The notes below the pieces were generated by a model. The model had not been told where the DNA came from. It saw only the letters and a program-made list of their open reading frames with translations, and searched no databases. A program made the position numbers and the translations under genes. This document shows positions 17,688 to 26,311 of a stretch of 64,000 nucleotides of DNA, one piece after another. The stretch is from Anaerolineae bacterium (lineage in GTDB: Bacteria; Chloroflexota; Anaerolineae; Aggregatilineales; Phototrophicaceae), in contig JAJEAA010000018.1 of NCBI GenBank assembly GCA_022824365.1, forward strand, positions 62,001 through 126,000. The letters are read 5' to 3'. Numbering within the stretch: position 1 is the stretch's first letter; each line of letters starts with the position of its first letter.

Positions 17688-19417
17688 AGATCTTCGTAAG
17701 TTACGCGCGGGTCGACAAGCCGTATTGCATCCGCATCATCGAGACGCTGCACGCGCATGAGGTTTGGTATGATCAGCGCCTCTATGCCGGGCAGGACTGG
17801 TGGAAGGAGATCCTGCGACGGCTGGATTGGTGCGAGGTATTTGTCTATCTGCTGTCGCCAGATTCGGTGGCGTCGCTATACTGTCGCCGTGAATTGGAGC
17901 TGGCGCTAAGGCTCAAACGGGACATCATCCCAGTGCTGATCAGCGCGGAGACCGTGCTGCCCGAGGCAATGAAAGACTGGCAATACGTCGACTTATGCGA
18001 CGAACTGACGGTTGAAAATGTTTCGCAGTTGCTCAACGCGATCCTGATGGTAGAGCGGCAAAAGGCGGCTGTTCCCGTCCCGCCGATCGTGGCTGACGAA
18101 GTCAATACCAGCCCGGCGCCTTCGTCAAAGCCGGCCAGCCTGATAAGCGACGGGGTGCGCGCGCTTGAGGAAGGCAAGTTCGACCGAGCCGTCATGCTGT
18201 TGAAGCAGGCCAAAGCGAGCGGCTACGAATCGCGTTTTGTCCCGCTGGATAAATTGCTGCGGATCGCTGAAGCGGCGCTGAACGAGCGAAGTCAAACGCG
18301 GGAAGTTGAGCGCGAGTATCAGCATATCGTGGCGCTCTTCGCCTTTGAAAGCACGCGCCAATTGGCATGTGAAGCTCTGGCTGAATTCAGGCGAGAATTC
18401 GGCGATTACGATCCCCAAGGTCTAAGACGTCAGTGTGAGACTGGCGGGACGCAAAATCCCGCCTCCGGTAGCGCGATCCGCCCGGTCAACAACAAACGGA
18501 AGCCGTCCGAAACAACGCCAATTCAAGCAAACCCGCAGGCTTTGAGTCATCCGGCGACGATACGCGCGCGCAGCCAGGCGCAACCGCTAAACCAGCCGAT
18601 CCTTCCTATCGACCCAGCAGCGGTTCAGCCTGCCCTGCAAGCAGAAGCGCAACCGGCGCGGCGAGCCATCGACGATGCTGACGCGCCGCTAACGGCGAAA
18701 GAAATTCTGCCTATGCTACAATGGTGTGATATTCCGCATGGCGCGGTGACGATATCCAGCATTGACGGCTCGGATGAAGACTTTGGCGAGATGACGGTGC
18801 CGGTTGACAGTTTTGTCATGAGCAAATTTCCGGTGACAAACGCGCAATTTACCATCTTTGCGCGCGCCGAAGATGGCTACAAAAATCCGCGCTGGTGGAG
18901 TTTTTCTCGTCAGGCTCAAGGCTGGTTTCGGCTGGGAAAAGGCGTGGCGCAATCGCGTTTTGATGGGGAGGATTTGCCGCGGGTCAACGTCAATTGGTAC
19001 GAGGCGATGGCCTTCGCCAATTGGCTGGGCAGCCTGCTCAAGATGAAAGTAAGCCTGCCCAGCCTGGCGCAATGGCAGCGAGCCGCCAAAGGCGACGATG
19101 ACCGCTACTATCCTTGGGGAGACGATTACAACGAAGATCATTGCAATACGTTGGAAACAGGCTTGAAGGCGGCCACGCCAGTCAATCGCTATCACAAAGG
19201 TCAAAGCCCCTACGGCGTATATGACATGGCGGGCAACGTCTGGGAATGGACGACAAAGACGGCGGCCGCGGCGGAAGAGGCTCGAGATCATCGCCGGGCG
19301 GTTGCCGGCGGCAGTTTCGTCAGCCCCTGCGACCGGGCGCAGACTGCCTTCCGTTATTACCTAGATCCGCGCGTGCGTTATTCATCTATAGGAATTCGGC
19401 TGGTCGGCTTAACCTAG
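17684..19417 (+). CDS. TIR domain - helical region - FGE-sulfatase-fold protein
   Basis: Protein of 577 residues, start overlapping the previous stop by 4 bp (translational coupling). Residues 1-125 are a TIR domain: MKIFVSYARVD, WYDQRLYAGQDWW and S-L-Y-C-R-R-E with the catalytic-type Glu. Residues about 150-250 are helical and TPR-like (ALEEGKFDRAVMLLKQA). A low-complexity Gln/Pro/Ala linker follows to about 340. The C-terminus is an FGE-sulfatase (formylglycine-generating enzyme) fold: MSKFPVTNAQF, PRVNVNWYEAMAFANWLG, LPSLAQWQRAAKG, YGVYDMAGNVWEW, AGGSFVSPCD and IGIRLV. The paired Cys residues of active FGE are not both present, so this domain more likely binds a ligand than oxidises Cys. 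It is part of the four-gene TIR/NACHT island. Confidence 0.85.
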   Translation: MKIFVSYARVDKPYCIRIIETLHAHEVWYDQRLYAGQDWWKEILRRLDWCEVFVYLLSPDSVASLYCRRELELALRLKRDIIPVLISAETVLPEAMKDWQYVDLCDELTVENVSQLLNAILMVERQKAAVPVPPIVADEVNTSPAPSSKPASLISDGVRALEEGKFDRAVMLLKQAKASGYESRFVPLDKLLRIAEAALNERSQTREVEREYQHIVALFAFESTRQLACEALAEFRREFGDYDPQGLRRQCETGGTQNPASGSAIRPVNNKRKPSETTPIQANPQALSHPATIRARSQAQPLNQPILPIDPAAVQPALQAEAQPARRAIDDADAPLTAKEILPMLQWCDIPHGAVTISSIDGSDEDFGEMTVPVDSFVMSKFPVTNAQFTIFARAEDGYKNPRWWSFSRQAQGWFRLGKGVAQSRFDGEDLPRVNVNWYEAMAFANWLGSLLKMKVSLPSLAQWQRAAKGDDDRYYPWGDDYNEDHCNTLETGLKAATPVNRYHKGQSPYGVYDMAGNVWEWTTKTAAAAEEARDHRRAVAGGSFVSPCDRAQTAFRYYLDPRVRYSSIGIRLVGLT

Positions 19418-19458
19418 ACCACGCCGCAATTGGTCTCGACAATCCAAACGAAGGGACA

Positions 19459-19983
19459 ATGACGATGGAATCGAGAGAAGACAGCCTGGATGCAACGAAG
19501 CAGATCCGGCCGGACATAAACATTGATATTGACCATCTGTCGGTAACGGGCCATGTCGTTTTCGCCGGTCGTGATGGTCAGGTCAAAGTGCAGACGGGCG
19601 GCGATGTGGCGCAGCACACCAACCAGACCGTCACAGTCGGCGGTGTTGAGACGACCCCGCAAGAACTCGACATGATGCTGCAATGCATTCGCAATGTCGA
19701 AGACACAATCAACAAAGAACAACAGTTGGCGCCGGAGACGCGTGAAGCAGCGCAGCATGACTTGCAGACAGTAGAAGCCCAGTTGACCACATCCAGGAAA
19801 CCCAACCCGCGCATCCTGCTGCGCGCGGCGAAGTCGCTTCTCCGCTTTTCGCCAGCTCTGACCGCCGCCGCCTTAACGTTGTTCGACCAACCTCTCGTTG
19901 GGGCGATCCTGGCCAGCGCTGGCGAAGTCGCCATCAACTTCCACGAAGCGATCATGCGGCATCGTCCCGGGAAAAAGATCTGA
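19459..19983 (+). CDS. Small protein of the TIR/NACHT island with GHVxFAGxD motif
   Basis: Protein of 174 residues from ATG 19459; the open frame upstream overlaps the previous gene and was not used. Residues about 27-60 are beta-rich and glycine-rich (LSVTGHVVFAGRDGQVKVQT then GGDVAQHTNQTVTVGG). A helical segment follows (LDMMLQCIRNVEDTINKEQQ) and then a moderately hydrophobic C-terminal part (FSPALTAAALTLFDQPLVGA). The GHVVFAGRDG motif recurs in the NACHT protein downstream (GHVIFAGQDV), suggesting a shared interaction module. I do not recognise a named family. It could be an adaptor or effector of the island; that is inference. Confidence 0.7.
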   Translation: MTMESREDSLDATKQIRPDINIDIDHLSVTGHVVFAGRDGQVKVQTGGDVAQHTNQTVTVGGVETTPQELDMMLQCIRNVEDTINKEQQLAPETREAAQHDLQTVEAQLTTSRKPNPRILLRAAKSLLRFSPALTAAALTLFDQPLVGAILASAGEVAINFHEAIMRHRPGKKI

Positions 19984-20105
19984 CCTCAACGTCGCAAATT
20001 CACGGAACGCGCGTCCGCCGAAGTAGCGGGAAGCCCTATCTTGCCGATGACATTCGCGGGCATCTTCATAGCACAATTGGCATTCTTTGATAGCGAGACA
20101 ATTTC

Positions 20106-22514
20106 ATGACTCAACCGCTTCGAAATCAACCTGCTAGCGCTATCAAACAGGCTGAAACAAGATCGCCAAGCCAAATGATGATCGCTTCGCCAAGCGCCTG
20201 GCGCGGCTTCGTACAGGGCAACTGGGGGAAACTGAAGAAACTGGCGGATCAATCGACGCTGGATTCGCCTTATCAAAAACTGGTAATGATGGTGTTTACA
20301 CCGGTCATGCCGAACCCAACTACCAAACTGAATTTGCTGCGGCGGCTGCTGAAGAAGTTCCGTTATTGCGATGCCTTAGGCAAACGCATGACCGAGATTT
20401 ACCGAGATCGGAACTACAGGCGAACGGCGGAAGAGTTGGCTCAGCATGAGTTGGCGCCGGAAAAACTGAGCCGCGACGAAATCGTCGGGCTGGATTGGCT
20501 CATCGTGGCGACCGGCGGGCTTGACGGCTCGGCAAATCAAGGCGCGCAAGCGATACAATTCGCCCGCACTTTGCTGGAAGCGATGCGTGAATACCGCGAT
20601 TATCCATCGGCCGTTCGCGTGCAGGCGGGCAGCATTTCCGCCGGGGGACACGTCATATTCGCGGGCCAAGATGTGAATATCGTCGCCGAGCATTATCATG
20701 GCAACAAGTCGGCTTTAAAGGCTTATCTGGCGGCTGTCCGCACCGAGTGGGACATCCCAACAACAACGATACATCCCGCCTCGCAGCATCATACGCCGGC
20801 GGCTCTGCATCAACTTTATACGCCCGTCGATATCTGGACCGACCAAAGGCAGTTTCACAATGTGGGTATCGAGGAACTGAATGCCCGGCGCTATCAGGCG
20901 ATTGAGAAAGACATGGGCTACGTTCGCGAGTCAGTCTTCGAAGTGATCGCTGCTCATGCTTTGATCGTCATTACCGGCGCGGCCGGCACGGGCAAGAGTT
21001 CCCTCTGCCGCTACATCGTGACCGCCCTCGCTTTTGCCTGCGACCCGCGCGCGGAACGGCAGAGCAAGGTCAGGGGTCTGGAGATGCTGGGACCATCCTG
21101 GATACATGGACCAATCTTGCCGATATACGTCAGTCTGCGTGATTTCGCCAATACGCCCGAGCTTTTCCCGAAGACTCTCGGCGAAGGCAGCGCCAATCAC
21201 TTGCTGGAATATGTCAAACGCGCGACTGGCAATCTGGCGCCGCACCTCGAAGCCTACTTGACACAGAGCGATGTGCCGACCCATGGCAGCTTGCTGGTGC
21301 TGGACGGGCTGGACGAAGTCTACGAGGAGAAAGACCGCATCATCCTGCAGCGGATCATCGAAAATTGGGCGGATCGTTTTCCCAATTGCCGCATCATCGT
21401 GACTAGCCGGACCTATGCCTACCGGCACGATTCACGTTGGCGCTTGTCGGAACGCTTCGCCTCGGCGGAGTTGGCGCCCTTCACCTGGAAGCAGGTGCGG
21501 ACTTATATCGAGCGCTGGTATGCCAACGTCGCCGAGAATCGACCGAGCGTCTTGGGCGGGAGAGCGATGGCATCGAAGCAAGCGGCGCTGATGGCGGACG
21601 ACCTCAACAAGACGATACGCGAGACGCGCGCGCTTTGGCCCCTGGCGCGGCAGCCGCTGATGCTGGCATTGCTCACCTTGATACATGAAGACTACAAGCA
21701 GTTGCCGAATAAACGGGCTGAACTATATGAGCATACGGTGGAATTGCTCGATCGCTGGAATATCCCCTCGCCCGCTGACAAGCTGCACGAGAAGCTGGCA
21801 CATATCAACCTGGATCGGATGCGGGCGGCGCTAAAGCTGATCGCCTTCGAATTGCACTCGGAGCAGCGAAGCACGCAACGTTACCCGACAATTATCCAAC
21901 GCGCGCGATTGCTGGACAAATTGATCGAGCAACAATCGCTGGGCGGCGGCTTGGGCGCGGGCATCGAAGATGTGCTGGAATACCTGGCGACGCGCAACGG
22001 CATCCTGGTATCGGATGCGCCGAATCTGTATCGCTTTCCGCATCTGACCATTCAAGAATACCTGGCGGCTTGCGCCCTGCTTGAATTTTATGACGAGTGC
22101 AAAATGCCAGCGGGCTTGCATGCGCCGGGCAGCGAGGGCTGGACATTCCCGCAGAATGTCGTCGCTCTGCTCTGTCACGACTACGCGCGCTGGCGGAATG
22201 TCGTTTTGTTCGCCGGCGCCATCATTGCGGCCGGCAAGTGGCAGGACATGCGCTGGCAACTCATTGATGAGTTGCTGCCGCAGAATGTCGGCGCGGCGCT
22301 CACTGAACAGGATTTACATTGCATCAGTGTTGCCGCCGAGATATGGGGGGAGAGTTGGCTGAAATCCCGCACGAGAAGCCAGTTCGTCATCGAGTCCCAC
22401 CTGGTGCGCTGTTTGCGCCAGATTCACGGCGACGAACGCATTGACGCGCCGGAGCGGGCGAACAACTACTCGATACTAGCCCACCTGCTCAAGAACCAGC
22501 CCGCGCGCGCTTGA
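20106..22514 (+). CDS. NACHT-type STAND NTPase with N-terminal helical domain
   Basis: Protein of 802 residues. The first 175 or so residues are helical and lack a known motif (FVQGNWGKLKKLADQSTLD, ELAQHELAPEKLSRDEIVGL). A short beta-rich motif follows (SISAGGHVIFAGQDVNIVAE, about residues 177-196) that matches one in the small protein upstream. The NACHT NTPase spans roughly 280-470 with Walker A GAAGTGKSS near 291, Walker B LLVLDGLDEVYEE near 395 and sensor RIIVTSRTYAYR. The C-terminal 300 residues are helical, with FPHLTIQEYLAACALLEF as in NACHT proteins. It likely acts as an NTP-driven switch with the TIR proteins. The ribosome site is poor. Confidence 0.82.
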   Translation: MTQPLRNQPASAIKQAETRSPSQMMIASPSAWRGFVQGNWGKLKKLADQSTLDSPYQKLVMMVFTPVMPNPTTKLNLLRRLLKKFRYCDALGKRMTEIYRDRNYRRTAEELAQHELAPEKLSRDEIVGLDWLIVATGGLDGSANQGAQAIQFARTLLEAMREYRDYPSAVRVQAGSISAGGHVIFAGQDVNIVAEHYHGNKSALKAYLAAVRTEWDIPTTTIHPASQHHTPAALHQLYTPVDIWTDQRQFHNVGIEELNARRYQAIEKDMGYVRESVFEVIAAHALIVITGAAGTGKSSLCRYIVTALAFACDPRAERQSKVRGLEMLGPSWIHGPILPIYVSLRDFANTPELFPKTLGEGSANHLLEYVKRATGNLAPHLEAYLTQSDVPTHGSLLVLDGLDEVYEEKDRIILQRIIENWADRFPNCRIIVTSRTYAYRHDSRWRLSERFASAELAPFTWKQVRTYIERWYANVAENRPSVLGGRAMASKQAALMADDLNKTIRETRALWPLARQPLMLALLTLIHEDYKQLPNKRAELYEHTVELLDRWNIPSPADKLHEKLAHINLDRMRAALKLIAFELHSEQRSTQRYPTIIQRARLLDKLIEQQSLGGGLGAGIEDVLEYLATRNGILVSDAPNLYRFPHLTIQEYLAACALLEFYDECKMPAGLHAPGSEGWTFPQNVVALLCHDYARWRNVVLFAGAIIAAGKWQDMRWQLIDELLPQNVGAALTEQDLHCISVAAEIWGESWLKSRTRSQFVIESHLVRCLRQIHGDERIDAPERANNYSILAHLLKNQPARA

Positions 22515-22545
22515 CACATCTGCAGAGTAGCAAGGGAGGAAGTTA

Positions 22546-23733
22546 ATGACCGCCATACGAATTGCGATTTCGATCTGCGTCATCTTGTTTGCCGCCACTG
22601 CGACATTGGCGCAGGACACGGATATCATCGTAACGCGCGAAAGCGGACCAGCGGCGGGCAGCATCAAGCTGACCGAGATCGCTGGCGGCTTTAACCGTCC
22701 AATCTACGTTACCCACGCCGGCGACGAATCCAATCGTCTGTTCTTGATTGAACAAAGCGGCAAGATCTGGATCCTCAACGATGGCGCGCGCTCGGCGCAG
22801 CCCTTTCTCGATGTTTCGCGAATCATATCGCCGGCAGCCCTAGGCGCTGGCTTCACCGAGCAAGGTTTGTTGGGACTGGCATTCCACCCCGACTACGCAG
22901 CAAACGGCGCCTTTTTTGTCAACTTCACCGATGGCAACGGCGATACCGTGGTTGCCAAATATCAGGTATCCGAGAGCAATCCATTCCTGGCTGATGTCAA
23001 CAACGCTCAAGTCGTATTCCGGCTTGCGCAGCCATACTCAAACCACAACGGCGGGCATATCGACTTTGGCCCGGACGGCTATCTGTATATCGCCTTGGGC
23101 GATGGTGGTTGGGCGAATGACCCGCTGGGCGCAGGCCAAAATCGCGGGCTGCTCTTGGCGACGATTTTGAGAATCGATATTGACGGCGATCGGCCATACG
23201 CCATCCCGCCGGATAATCCCTTTGTGGACGATCCCAACGCCCATGATGAAATCTGGGCTTATGGCTTGCGCAACGTCTGGCGCTTCAGCTTCGACCGGCT
23301 GACTGGCGATATGTACTTCGCCGATGTCGGGCAGAACCAGTGGGAAGAGATCAACTTCCAACCGGCCGACAGCCCGGGCGGCGAGAATTATGGCTGGAAT
23401 GTATGGGAGGGCAATCACATCTTCGCAGGCGGCAGCGCGCCAAATCATGTGCCGCCGATTTTTGAATACACCAGAAATATGGGCTGTTCTGTGACGGGCG
23501 GATATGTCTACCGCGGACAGGCGGTCCCGGAATTGCAAGCGGCCTATATCTTCGGCGATTTCTGCACGGGCCGCATTTGGGCGACCTGGCGCGATCCAGA
23601 CTTGAATTGGCAGACGCAACAAATCATGAACACCGATCTGGAGATCAGCAGTTTTGGCGAGGATGAGAATGGCGAGCTATATGTGATCGATTATGGCGGC
23701 AGCTTGTATCGCTTTGATCCGGCCGATGCCTAA
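22546..23733 (+). CDS. PQQ-dependent sugar dehydrogenase-like (GSDH family), secreted
   Basis: Protein of 395 residues with a strong AAGGGAGG site 7 nt before ATG 22546 and a signal peptide cleaved near TLA-QD. It is a six-bladed beta-propeller of the glucose/sorbosone dehydrogenase family. Typical motifs are EIAGGFNRPIYVTHAGDES, EQGLLGLAFHPDY, SNHNGGHIDFGPDGYLYIAL with the catalytic-type His, and NPFVDDPNAHDEIWAYGLRN. The family oxidises aldose sugars using pyrroloquinoline quinone outside the membrane; many relatives are untested. Its 3' end overlaps the convergent coiled-coil gene by 4 bp. Confidence 0.88.
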   Translation: MTAIRIAISICVILFAATATLAQDTDIIVTRESGPAAGSIKLTEIAGGFNRPIYVTHAGDESNRLFLIEQSGKIWILNDGARSAQPFLDVSRIISPAALGAGFTEQGLLGLAFHPDYAANGAFFVNFTDGNGDTVVAKYQVSESNPFLADVNNAQVVFRLAQPYSNHNGGHIDFGPDGYLYIALGDGGWANDPLGAGQNRGLLLATILRIDIDGDRPYAIPPDNPFVDDPNAHDEIWAYGLRNVWRFSFDRLTGDMYFADVGQNQWEEINFQPADSPGGENYGWNVWEGNHIFAGGSAPNHVPPIFEYTRNMGCSVTGGYVYRGQAVPELQAAYIFGDFCTGRIWATWRDPDLNWQTQQIMNTDLEISSFGEDENGELYVIDYGGSLYRFDPADA

Positions 23734-25106
23734 GCCATGACAGGCCTTTCTTCCGTTGTCGTGATCCCGGCGCGCGTCCGTTTGTATTGGGCGATGAGCG
23801 TTTTTATCTGCAACTCGATCGGGTGATAGCGCTTCATCACCTGTTTGCCTTCGGTCTGCAATTGACGCATACGAGTCTCGACCTGGCGCAATTTGGATTC
23901 GAGCTTGCCATCGTGGTTCTTCCAATCGATATAAGCCAGCGGCACGAGCAGAATACAAAATGCGCCGATGCCGTACACCACAGAACCATAATCTTGCTGG
24001 CCGGTGTATTGCAAATAAAAGCCAAGCGCGCCGCTCGCCAATACGAGCATAACGTGCAAGATCATGCGTCGGGCAAATGCGCCGCGTTTTTGGCGTCGGT
24101 CAAGTTTCTTCTGCAGCTTTTCCCGCTGCATCCGGAGTTCATCGAGTTCACCGCGGATGCTGTTCACGCGATCACGAAGCGGCTGCCCTTCCTCAATGAA
24201 CGTGTCCAGCCGGTTCTTGACGAGCCGCGCTTCCTGCCAAGTATCCATCATCCGATTGTAGTGAACTTCCAGCGCCTTGATCTGAAGTTCGAGCGGTTGA
24301 TAGCTCTGTTGATATTGGGTTCCTTCCTGCTTGAGCTCGAGCATCTGCTTTTCCAGCTTGCGCTGTTTGCGTGCGGTGCGCGTCCGCGGGTCTTTCCAGT
24401 TGGCGATCACAACCGGGATCAAGAGACCGCAAGCCACTGCCAAGCCAAAGGCGACCAAGCTCAAGTCGCGAAAGGCATTGAAGTAATGGAAACCAACTGT
24501 GCCGCTTACGGCGATCAGGACAACCAGCATAGCGACGCGCCGCAGCGCGAAACTGCGTTTCTTGCGATTATCAATCTTCTGCTGACGCTTTTCATGTGTG
24601 ACGCTAAGCGCCGACAACTCGCCGAGGACATTGCCAAGCTGCTCGCGCGCCGGCTGGCTCTTTTCTCTCAACGCGTCAAGACGATGTTTGAATTGCTGAA
24701 TCTTCAGCCATTCTTCATACTGCTCCTGGCTGCCAACAAACCACTCGCCCGCCTTGTCATCGCCGAAAATGAAACGGCCAAATTCGAAGCTGTAGGGCAA
24801 CGGCTTCCCGTTGCTCAGGCTGCGTTCCAGATCGTTGACCTCGTCAAGCAATTGCTCATGCAGCAGCAGCAGCAGATTCATTGGCGCGGCGCGGCGTTTC
24901 AAATCTTCGGCGGACGCGGCGCCGTTTTCTTCAGCGACCAAATCACGCTGCGTGGTCAGTTCCGTGCGCAAGCGCGCAAGCTCTTGGCGAACTCGGCGGA
25001 TTCCGGCAGCCCGCTCGCCCGCGGTCAGGTGCGGCTGAAACAGTCGCGTAATGCCGATCGCGTGCATATCATCAAGGTATTCCTGCGCTGTGGACTGCTC
25101 GATCAT
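23730..25106 (-). CDS. Coiled-coil membrane protein with internal tandem duplication
   Basis: About 458 residues from ATG 25106 (25139 also possible). It has long charged coiled-coil stretches and four hydrophobic segments in two pairs: MLVVLIAVSGTVGFHYF with AFGLAVACGLLIPVVIANW, and MLVLASGALGFYLQY with GIGAFCILLVPLAYIDW. The two halves are copies of a unit of about 110 residues. Each runs from a basic RKKRS/RQKRG start through the membrane pair to a coil ending YQPLELQIKALEVHYNR or YHPIELQIKTLIAQYKR. I do not recognise the family; a scaffold or envelope role is possible. A TGATATAAT extended -10 lies upstream near 25181-25189 on the minus strand. Confidence 0.75.
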   Translation of the reverse strand: MIEQSTAQEYLDDMHAIGITRLFQPHLTAGERAAGIRRVRQELARLRTELTTQRDLVAEENGAASAEDLKRRAAPMNLLLLLHEQLLDEVNDLERSLSNGKPLPYSFEFGRFIFGDDKAGEWFVGSQEQYEEWLKIQQFKHRLDALREKSQPAREQLGNVLGELSALSVTHEKRQQKIDNRKKRSFALRRVAMLVVLIAVSGTVGFHYFNAFRDLSLVAFGLAVACGLLIPVVIANWKDPRTRTARKQRKLEKQMLELKQEGTQYQQSYQPLELQIKALEVHYNRMMDTWQEARLVKNRLDTFIEEGQPLRDRVNSIRGELDELRMQREKLQKKLDRRQKRGAFARRMILHVMLVLASGALGFYLQYTGQQDYGSVVYGIGAFCILLVPLAYIDWKNHDGKLESKLRQVETRMRQLQTEGKQVMKRYHPIELQIKTLIAQYKRTRAGITTTEERPVMA

Positions 25107-25260
25107 CGCGCCGGCTCGTAGTCGATCACGGATTATCAATACAAAAACAACCGACTTTCAACGTATGTTGAGTCATGGCCATTATATCATATCCGTGTAA
25201 TGACATAGGATAATTAAACAGTGGAGCGCCAAGCGAAACTCATAGTTGAGGAGGCCATTC

Positions 25261-26208
25261 ATGCCTGACATATCGCTTTATCCTCTGAAGCTTCAGCCGG
25301 CGCTTCACGTGAAAGTCTGGGGCGGTCGCAAGTTGGCGGAGCGGCTGAACAAGCCATTGCCAACGGCCGAGCCCTACGGAGAATCCTGGGAGTTACACGA
25401 CAACGTCCGTGTAATCAACGGCAGCTTGCGCGGCAAGAGCCTGGCGGAACTGACACAAGAATACGGCGCTGAACTCATAGGGGAAGGCAACGATCCGGCG
25501 GATGGTTTCCCGCTCCTGGCGAAATTCATTGATGCGAACGACTGGCTATCGATACAGGTTCATCCCAATGACGCGCAGGCGCAGGCGCTTGAAGGCGAGC
25601 CCAGAGGCAAAACCGAAGCTTGGGTCGTGCTGGATGCCGACCAGGGCGCCAAGCTCATTATCGGCCCGGAGCCAGGAAGTAGCCGCAGGCAACTTGCAGA
25701 CGCCATCCAGCAGAACCGACTCGAAGATCTGCTGCTGTACACCGAGGTCAGGACCGGCGATGTGCTCTACATACCCGCGAATACCGTTCACGCGTTGGGA
25801 CCCGGTATACTGATATACGAGATTCAGCAGTCCAGCGATATCACGTATCGGCTCTACGATTGGGGTCGGATGGGGCTGGATGGCCGTCCGCGTGAACTCC
25901 ATATCGGTAAGGGCCTGCAAGTCTCTAACCTGGATACGCTGCCGCGAGTTCAGCGGCCCACCGGCGAACTGCTAATTGATGGCCAGTACTTTCGCGCCTG
26001 GCGCCACGAGCTGGTGAAAACAGAGGTCGAGCTGGAGTCCGAAGGACGTTTCCAAGCGCTGACCTGTATCGCTGGCAGCCTGCTGGTGGAAGCGCAAGGG
26101 CATAAGCCGATTGAACTCGCCCTCGGCGATACGGGATTAATCCCAGCATGTCTTGACGCCTATTCCTTGGCAGGCAGTGGCATCATCATCCGATCGTGCC
26201 AACGCTAG
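25261..26208 (+). CDS. manA: Mannose-6-phosphate isomerase, class I (short bacterial type)
   Basis: Protein of 315 residues. ATG 25261 is chosen because GAGGAGG sits 6 nt upstream; the TTG at 25246 would lie before that site. Cupin-type Zn-binding motifs are visible: FPLLAKFIDANDWLSIQVHP with the metal His, GKTEAWVVLDAD with the metal Glu, and YIPANTVHALGPGILIYEIQ with the third His. It interconverts fructose-6-phosphate and mannose-6-phosphate, feeding GDP-mannose for glycans or mannose catabolism. The length is normal for the short type. It stands alone between unrelated genes. Confidence 0.92.
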   Translation: MPDISLYPLKLQPALHVKVWGGRKLAERLNKPLPTAEPYGESWELHDNVRVINGSLRGKSLAELTQEYGAELIGEGNDPADGFPLLAKFIDANDWLSIQVHPNDAQAQALEGEPRGKTEAWVVLDADQGAKLIIGPEPGSSRRQLADAIQQNRLEDLLLYTEVRTGDVLYIPANTVHALGPGILIYEIQQSSDITYRLYDWGRMGLDGRPRELHIGKGLQVSNLDTLPRVQRPTGELLIDGQYFRAWRHELVKTEVELESEGRFQALTCIAGSLLVEAQGHKPIELALGDTGLIPACLDAYSLAGSGIIIRSCQR

Positions 26209-26311
26209 CCGACATTTCCAATTAGATAACAAATAGTTTACAGCGCGCTTACACCCTTCCAACATTTCTGCGTCAAGATACTTCTACATGGTATGCGGAA
26301 AGGGAGGGGCG

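Noticed and set aside
18715-19417. FGE-fold domain as a diversity-generating retroelement target
   Set aside because: No reverse transcriptase, template repeat or variable-protein accessory gene is present in the window.
23787-25121. Plus-strand open frame of 444 codons opposite the coiled-coil gene
   Set aside because: The minus-strand protein shows membrane helices and an internal duplication; the plus frame is an antisense shadow.
26209-26311. CIRCE or HspR (HAIR) operator upstream of clpB
   Set aside because: Neither the TTAGCACTC-N9-GAGTGCTAA dyad nor a CTTGAGT/ACTCAAG pair is present.
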